From: an uncultured Lachnospiraceae bacterium
Lineage (GTDB): Bacteria; Bacillota; Clostridia; Lachnospirales; Lachnospiraceae
Direction of reading: 5' to 3'
Length of the DNA: 9,096 nucleotides
Assembly: GCA_946409475.1 (NCBI GenBank)
Contig: CAMJWQ010000115.1
Location: forward strand, 1 to 9,096
Shown here piece by piece: positions 7,006 to 9,096 of the stretch. The notes under the pieces were generated by a model that saw only the letters and a list, made by a program, of their open reading frames with translations, was not told where the DNA came from and did no database searches. Numbering within the stretch: position 1 is the stretch's first letter; every line of letters starts with the position of its first letter. A program made the translations under genes and the position numbers.

Positions 7006-7902
7006 TTACGGTATTTCTTTTACTCCGGTTTTTTTATCATGGAAGTCCCGGATGGCATCCATGCAATTTTTAAATTTAAATTTTCCGGATACTAATTTTT
7101 TAATGATGTATAACAGGGTGTATAAATACGCCGGTATTTGAAATGGGGAATCGATATGCTCCTTAATAAAAAGTAATCGGTTCCGGATAAAGTAATATTG
7201 ATAGTTATCCGAATATTTTAATGTGGATACGGATTCCTTGTGAAAAATCTCCACATTTCCGCAATATAGTATGGAGAATCCTGCATCGGCTATTTGTTTT
7301 GAATAAGCGGTATCTTCAAAATACAGGAAATAATGTTCCGGCATAAATCCCACTTCTGTGACCAGGGAGAGAGGAAGCAGCATACAGCAGCCATGTGCGA
7401 AGCTTATCCGTCTGTCCTCACCACAGCAGGATATATCCTTACCCACCCCGTATATGGTGACCGCACCCTTATGGCGAGTAATATTTCCGCCGCCGTACAT
7501 GATTTTGTTTCTTTCATAATAATTTAATATTTTAGGGCAGATAACACAGTCACTGTGTATTTTCGCTTTAGCCGTTAACTTTTCCAGGAAGTCTTCCTCA
7601 CAAGCCGTATCATTATTAAGTAAAAGAATGTAAGGAATATTTTGTTCCATGGCATATCGTATTCCTAAATTATTGCCGCCTGAGAACCCTCTGTTATATT
7701 CTGAAAAATGCAGAAGCACCCTTTCACCCCTCAGGGCTGCAATACCCCTTTGTTCCTCTTTTTCCGACAGGTTATCAATAATATAGATCAGGAATTTTTG
7801 GTATGTCTGTTTTAATAAGGCTTCCACGCACTCTTTCGTATGAATATAGGAATTGTAATTTACGATTACAATGATAAGTTGAATATCTTTTCCGTCACAC
7901 AT
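7006..7902 (-). CDS. GT2 family glycosyltransferase, rhamnosyltransferase-like
   Basis: A 298-residue GT2 enzyme. The motif order is that of the WbbL/RfbN-like rhamnosyltransferase subgroup: IIVIVNYNSYIHTKECVEAL (10-29), IDNLSEKEE (42-50) in place of DN-x-S-x-D, NRGFSGGNNLGIRYA (70-84), LLLNNDTACEEDFLEKL (93-109) and HYFLYFEDTAYSKQI (190-204), followed by HKES (221-224) and YYFIRNRLLF (236-245). All family landmarks are present, so it should be active. Rhamnose is the commonest donor in the subgroup, but specificity here is inference. The gene begins 37 nt inside the preceding GT4 gene. The start is set by an in-frame TAG four codons upstream and by AAAGG 5 nt before the ATG. The long overlap suggests translational coupling. 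A 57-nt gap with no clear signal separates it from the polymerase gene. Confidence 0.93.
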   Translation of the reverse strand: MCDGKDIQLIIVIVNYNSYIHTKECVEALLKQTYQKFLIYIIDNLSEKEEQRGIAALRGERVLLHFSEYNRGFSGGNNLGIRYAMEQNIPYILLLNNDTACEEDFLEKLTAKAKIHSDCVICPKILNYYERNKIMYGGGNITRHKGAVTIYGVGKDISCCGEDRRISFAHGCCMLLPLSLVTEVGFMPEHYFLYFEDTAYSKQIADAGFSILYCGNVEIFHKESVSTLKYSDNYQYYFIRNRLLFIKEHIDSPFQIPAYLYTLLYIIKKLVSGKFKFKNCMDAIRDFHDKKTGVKEIP

Positions 7903-9011
7903 AGGTCCCTTTTTCTAACAAAAGACAAATATAACTTTTCCAGGTACTCAGCGGTATTAAGGATATCAAAGCTTCTGATCCTTGCATTATTTTCCTGGTA
8001 AAAGCTTTCACGGACCCATTTTTCCGCCTTCAGCCTCCGTATCATCTCCACCCATTTATCAGTGGACTCATCCAGTCCTAAATAGTATACCCTGTCTCCC
8101 ATAGCCGTTGATTCAGGAACCGCATTTGACGCAATACACGGCATTCCTGTTATTTGCGCTTCCATAAGAGCAATTCCAAAGCCCTCGAATTTGGAGGGAA
8201 ACAGAAATAAATCCATTGCCGACAATAATTTTGTTACCTCATCGCTTTGTCCGTAAAAAATAACCTTATCCTCTATTTTAAGCTTTCTGGCTTTTTCTTT
8301 CATGACGGCATAATTCCTTCCGTTTCCTACCAGTAACAATTTACAGTTTTCTATTTCCTTTAAACAGGAAGCAAAAACACGAATTATAAATTCATGGTTT
8401 TTCTGTTCGTTAAAGAGGCCGATATGTCCGATTACAAATTCATCGGTAAGCTGCAAAGAATTTCTGACAGAAGCTCTGTCCTTCCGGGAAAATATAAAAT
8501 TTTCTGTTCGGATACCGTTATTAATGATTAAAAAATCATTTTTTTTAAACATCCATATACCTGCCTCCCTGCCGCATGCAAAGCGGTGTGTGCAGGAAAT
8601 TTCAAAAACGGGCCTTAATAGGGCATGGGCGGTATAATGATTACAATTGGTGTTATGGCTATGGGCGATTCTCACCCTACATCCGGCTGTTTTGGCGGCT
8701 AAAAGCTCAACGGCAACGGTACGGCTGTTTCCATGGACATGAACGATGTCATAATTTTTCTTTCTGATCAAATGAACCAGCTTTACGAAATATCTGTAAG
8801 GATTCCGGTTCCTCATATTCAGTTCATAGATATCCGAGCCCATATCCTTTATAAAATCACTTATACTGCTATCGCCTATGGCAGGTGCTACAAAATCCAT
8901 TCGCACAATATTTTTATGAATTGTTTGAAAGCAATTCATTATGAAGGTGGAAATTCCATTTCTCCCCATTTCAACAGTGCATATGGTCAATACTTTAACT
9001 TCTGTTTCCAT
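7866..9011 (-). CDS. GT4 family glycosyltransferase (GT-B fold)
   Basis: A 381-residue retaining glycosyltransferase with two Rossmann-like halves. The N-terminal acceptor half includes GRNGISTFIMN (16-26) and YDIVHVHGNSR (87-97). HSHNTNCNHY (117-126) and a linker around NNGI (164-167) follow. The C-terminal donor half has IGHIGLFNEQKNHEFII (194-210), KLLLVGNG (224-231), FYGQSDEV (252-259) and FPSKFEGFGIALMEAQ (271-286). The E-x7-E signature (Glu276, Glu284) that binds the nucleotide-sugar is intact. The type resembles EpsF/CapM-like enzymes of capsule loci. It is the most upstream gene in the window, so it may act early in repeat-unit assembly. The ATG has AAAAAGGA 6 nt upstream and an in-frame TAA two codons before it. 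The last dozen residues overlap the next gene and look unconserved. Codons for residues 155-157 contain a run of eight A. Confidence 0.94.
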   Translation of the reverse strand: METEVKVLTICTVEMGRNGISTFIMNCFQTIHKNIVRMDFVAPAIGDSSISDFIKDMGSDIYELNMRNRNPYRYFVKLVHLIRKKNYDIVHVHGNSRTVAVELLAAKTAGCRVRIAHSHNTNCNHYTAHALLRPVFEISCTHRFACGREAGIWMFKKNDFLIINNGIRTENFIFSRKDRASVRNSLQLTDEFVIGHIGLFNEQKNHEFIIRVFASCLKEIENCKLLLVGNGRNYAVMKEKARKLKIEDKVIFYGQSDEVTKLLSAMDLFLFPSKFEGFGIALMEAQITGMPCIASNAVPESTAMGDRVYYLGLDESTDKWVEMIRRLKAEKWVRESFYQENNARIRSFDILNTAEYLEKLYLSFVRKRDLCVTEKIFNLSL

Positions 9012-9096
9012 TTTTTATCCTTTTTGAACAATATTTAAATGAAATACGGCTAAAAATAAGAAATTTAATTTTATATTATGATTTCCGGCTTGAGAG
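9012..9096 (-). other. Upstream edge: operon leader or tail of a preceding gene
   Basis: These 85 nt are strongly A/T-rich and precede the first complete gene. I see no convincing -35/-10 pair or terminator. The frame from 9095 to 9015 is open for 26 codons and ends in TAA 3 nt before the GT4 start codon, so it could be the tail of another operon gene. Its peptide is not recognisable and an open frame this short is expected by chance fairly often. The other two frames close within 8 codons of the edge (stops at 9076-9078 and about 9071-9073), and either could also be an upstream gene end. Confidence 0.3.
9018..9025 (-). promoter_or_regulatory. Shine-Dalgarno for the GT4 gene
   Basis: Minus-strand AAAAAGGA lies 6 nt before the ATG at 9011, an ideal spacing that fixes the start. 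Confidence 0.7.

Noticed and set aside
8733..9038. Plus-strand 101-codon open frame antisense to the start of the GT4 gene
   Set aside because: It lies almost wholly inside a clear glycosyltransferase gene, has no recognisable motif and looks like a frame shadow, rich in His, Ile, Ser and Tyr.
1..9096. Defence system, CRISPR array, prophage, insertion sequence or RNA gene
   Set aside because: All long frames on the minus strand are accounted for by polysaccharide genes. I saw no regular direct repeats, transposase motifs, terminal inverted repeats, tRNA cloverleaf or rRNA sequence.

Overview
The window holds one strand-uniform block of cell-surface polysaccharide genes. Seven complete genes and one truncated gene all lie on the minus strand and run from the right edge to the left edge. 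The sequence is A/T-rich, Shine-Dalgarno sites are purine-rich (GGGAGG, AGGAGAGGAG, AAAAAGGA), and the encoded proteins resemble those of low-GC Gram-positive bacteria. My best guess is an anaerobic Clostridia member, perhaps Lachnospiraceae; this rests on overall sequence character, not on a marker gene.

In transcription order the genes are: a GT4 glycosyltransferase (9011-7866); a rhamnosyltransferase-like GT2 (7902-7006); a Wzy-type membrane polymerase (6948-5665); a DegT/DnrJ/EryC1/StrS sugar aminotransferase (5686-4511); a GT2 of the GEDCSTD/CEGDD type (4469-3486); a canonical GT2 (3465-2455); a two-domain protein joining a degenerate GT2-like domain to a polysaccharide pyruvyltransferase (2427-409); and the first 109 codons of a Wzx-type flippase (328 to beyond position 1). 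Gaps are short (20 to 80 nt) and two junctions overlap by 37 and 22 nt, so this is most likely the middle of a larger operon. No gene, RNA gene, mobile element, CRISPR array or convincing intrinsic terminator was found on the plus strand or elsewhere.

Together the genes describe a Wzx/Wzy-dependent pathway. A lipid-linked repeat unit is built in the cytoplasm by the glycosyltransferases. It probably contains an amino-deoxy sugar made by the aminotransferase and carries a pyruvate ketal. It is flipped by Wzx and polymerised outside the membrane by Wzy. The initiating sugar-phosphate transferase, chain-length regulators and nucleotide-sugar genes are not in the window and would lie outside it or elsewhere in the genome.

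The most unusual item is the pyruvyltransferase fusion. Its N-terminal glycosyltransferase-like half has lost nearly every catalytic motif that the adjacent homologue keeps, while its pyruvyltransferase half looks intact. A second item is a 9-bp perfect inverted repeat that straddles the aminotransferase stop codon, just upstream of the next gene.
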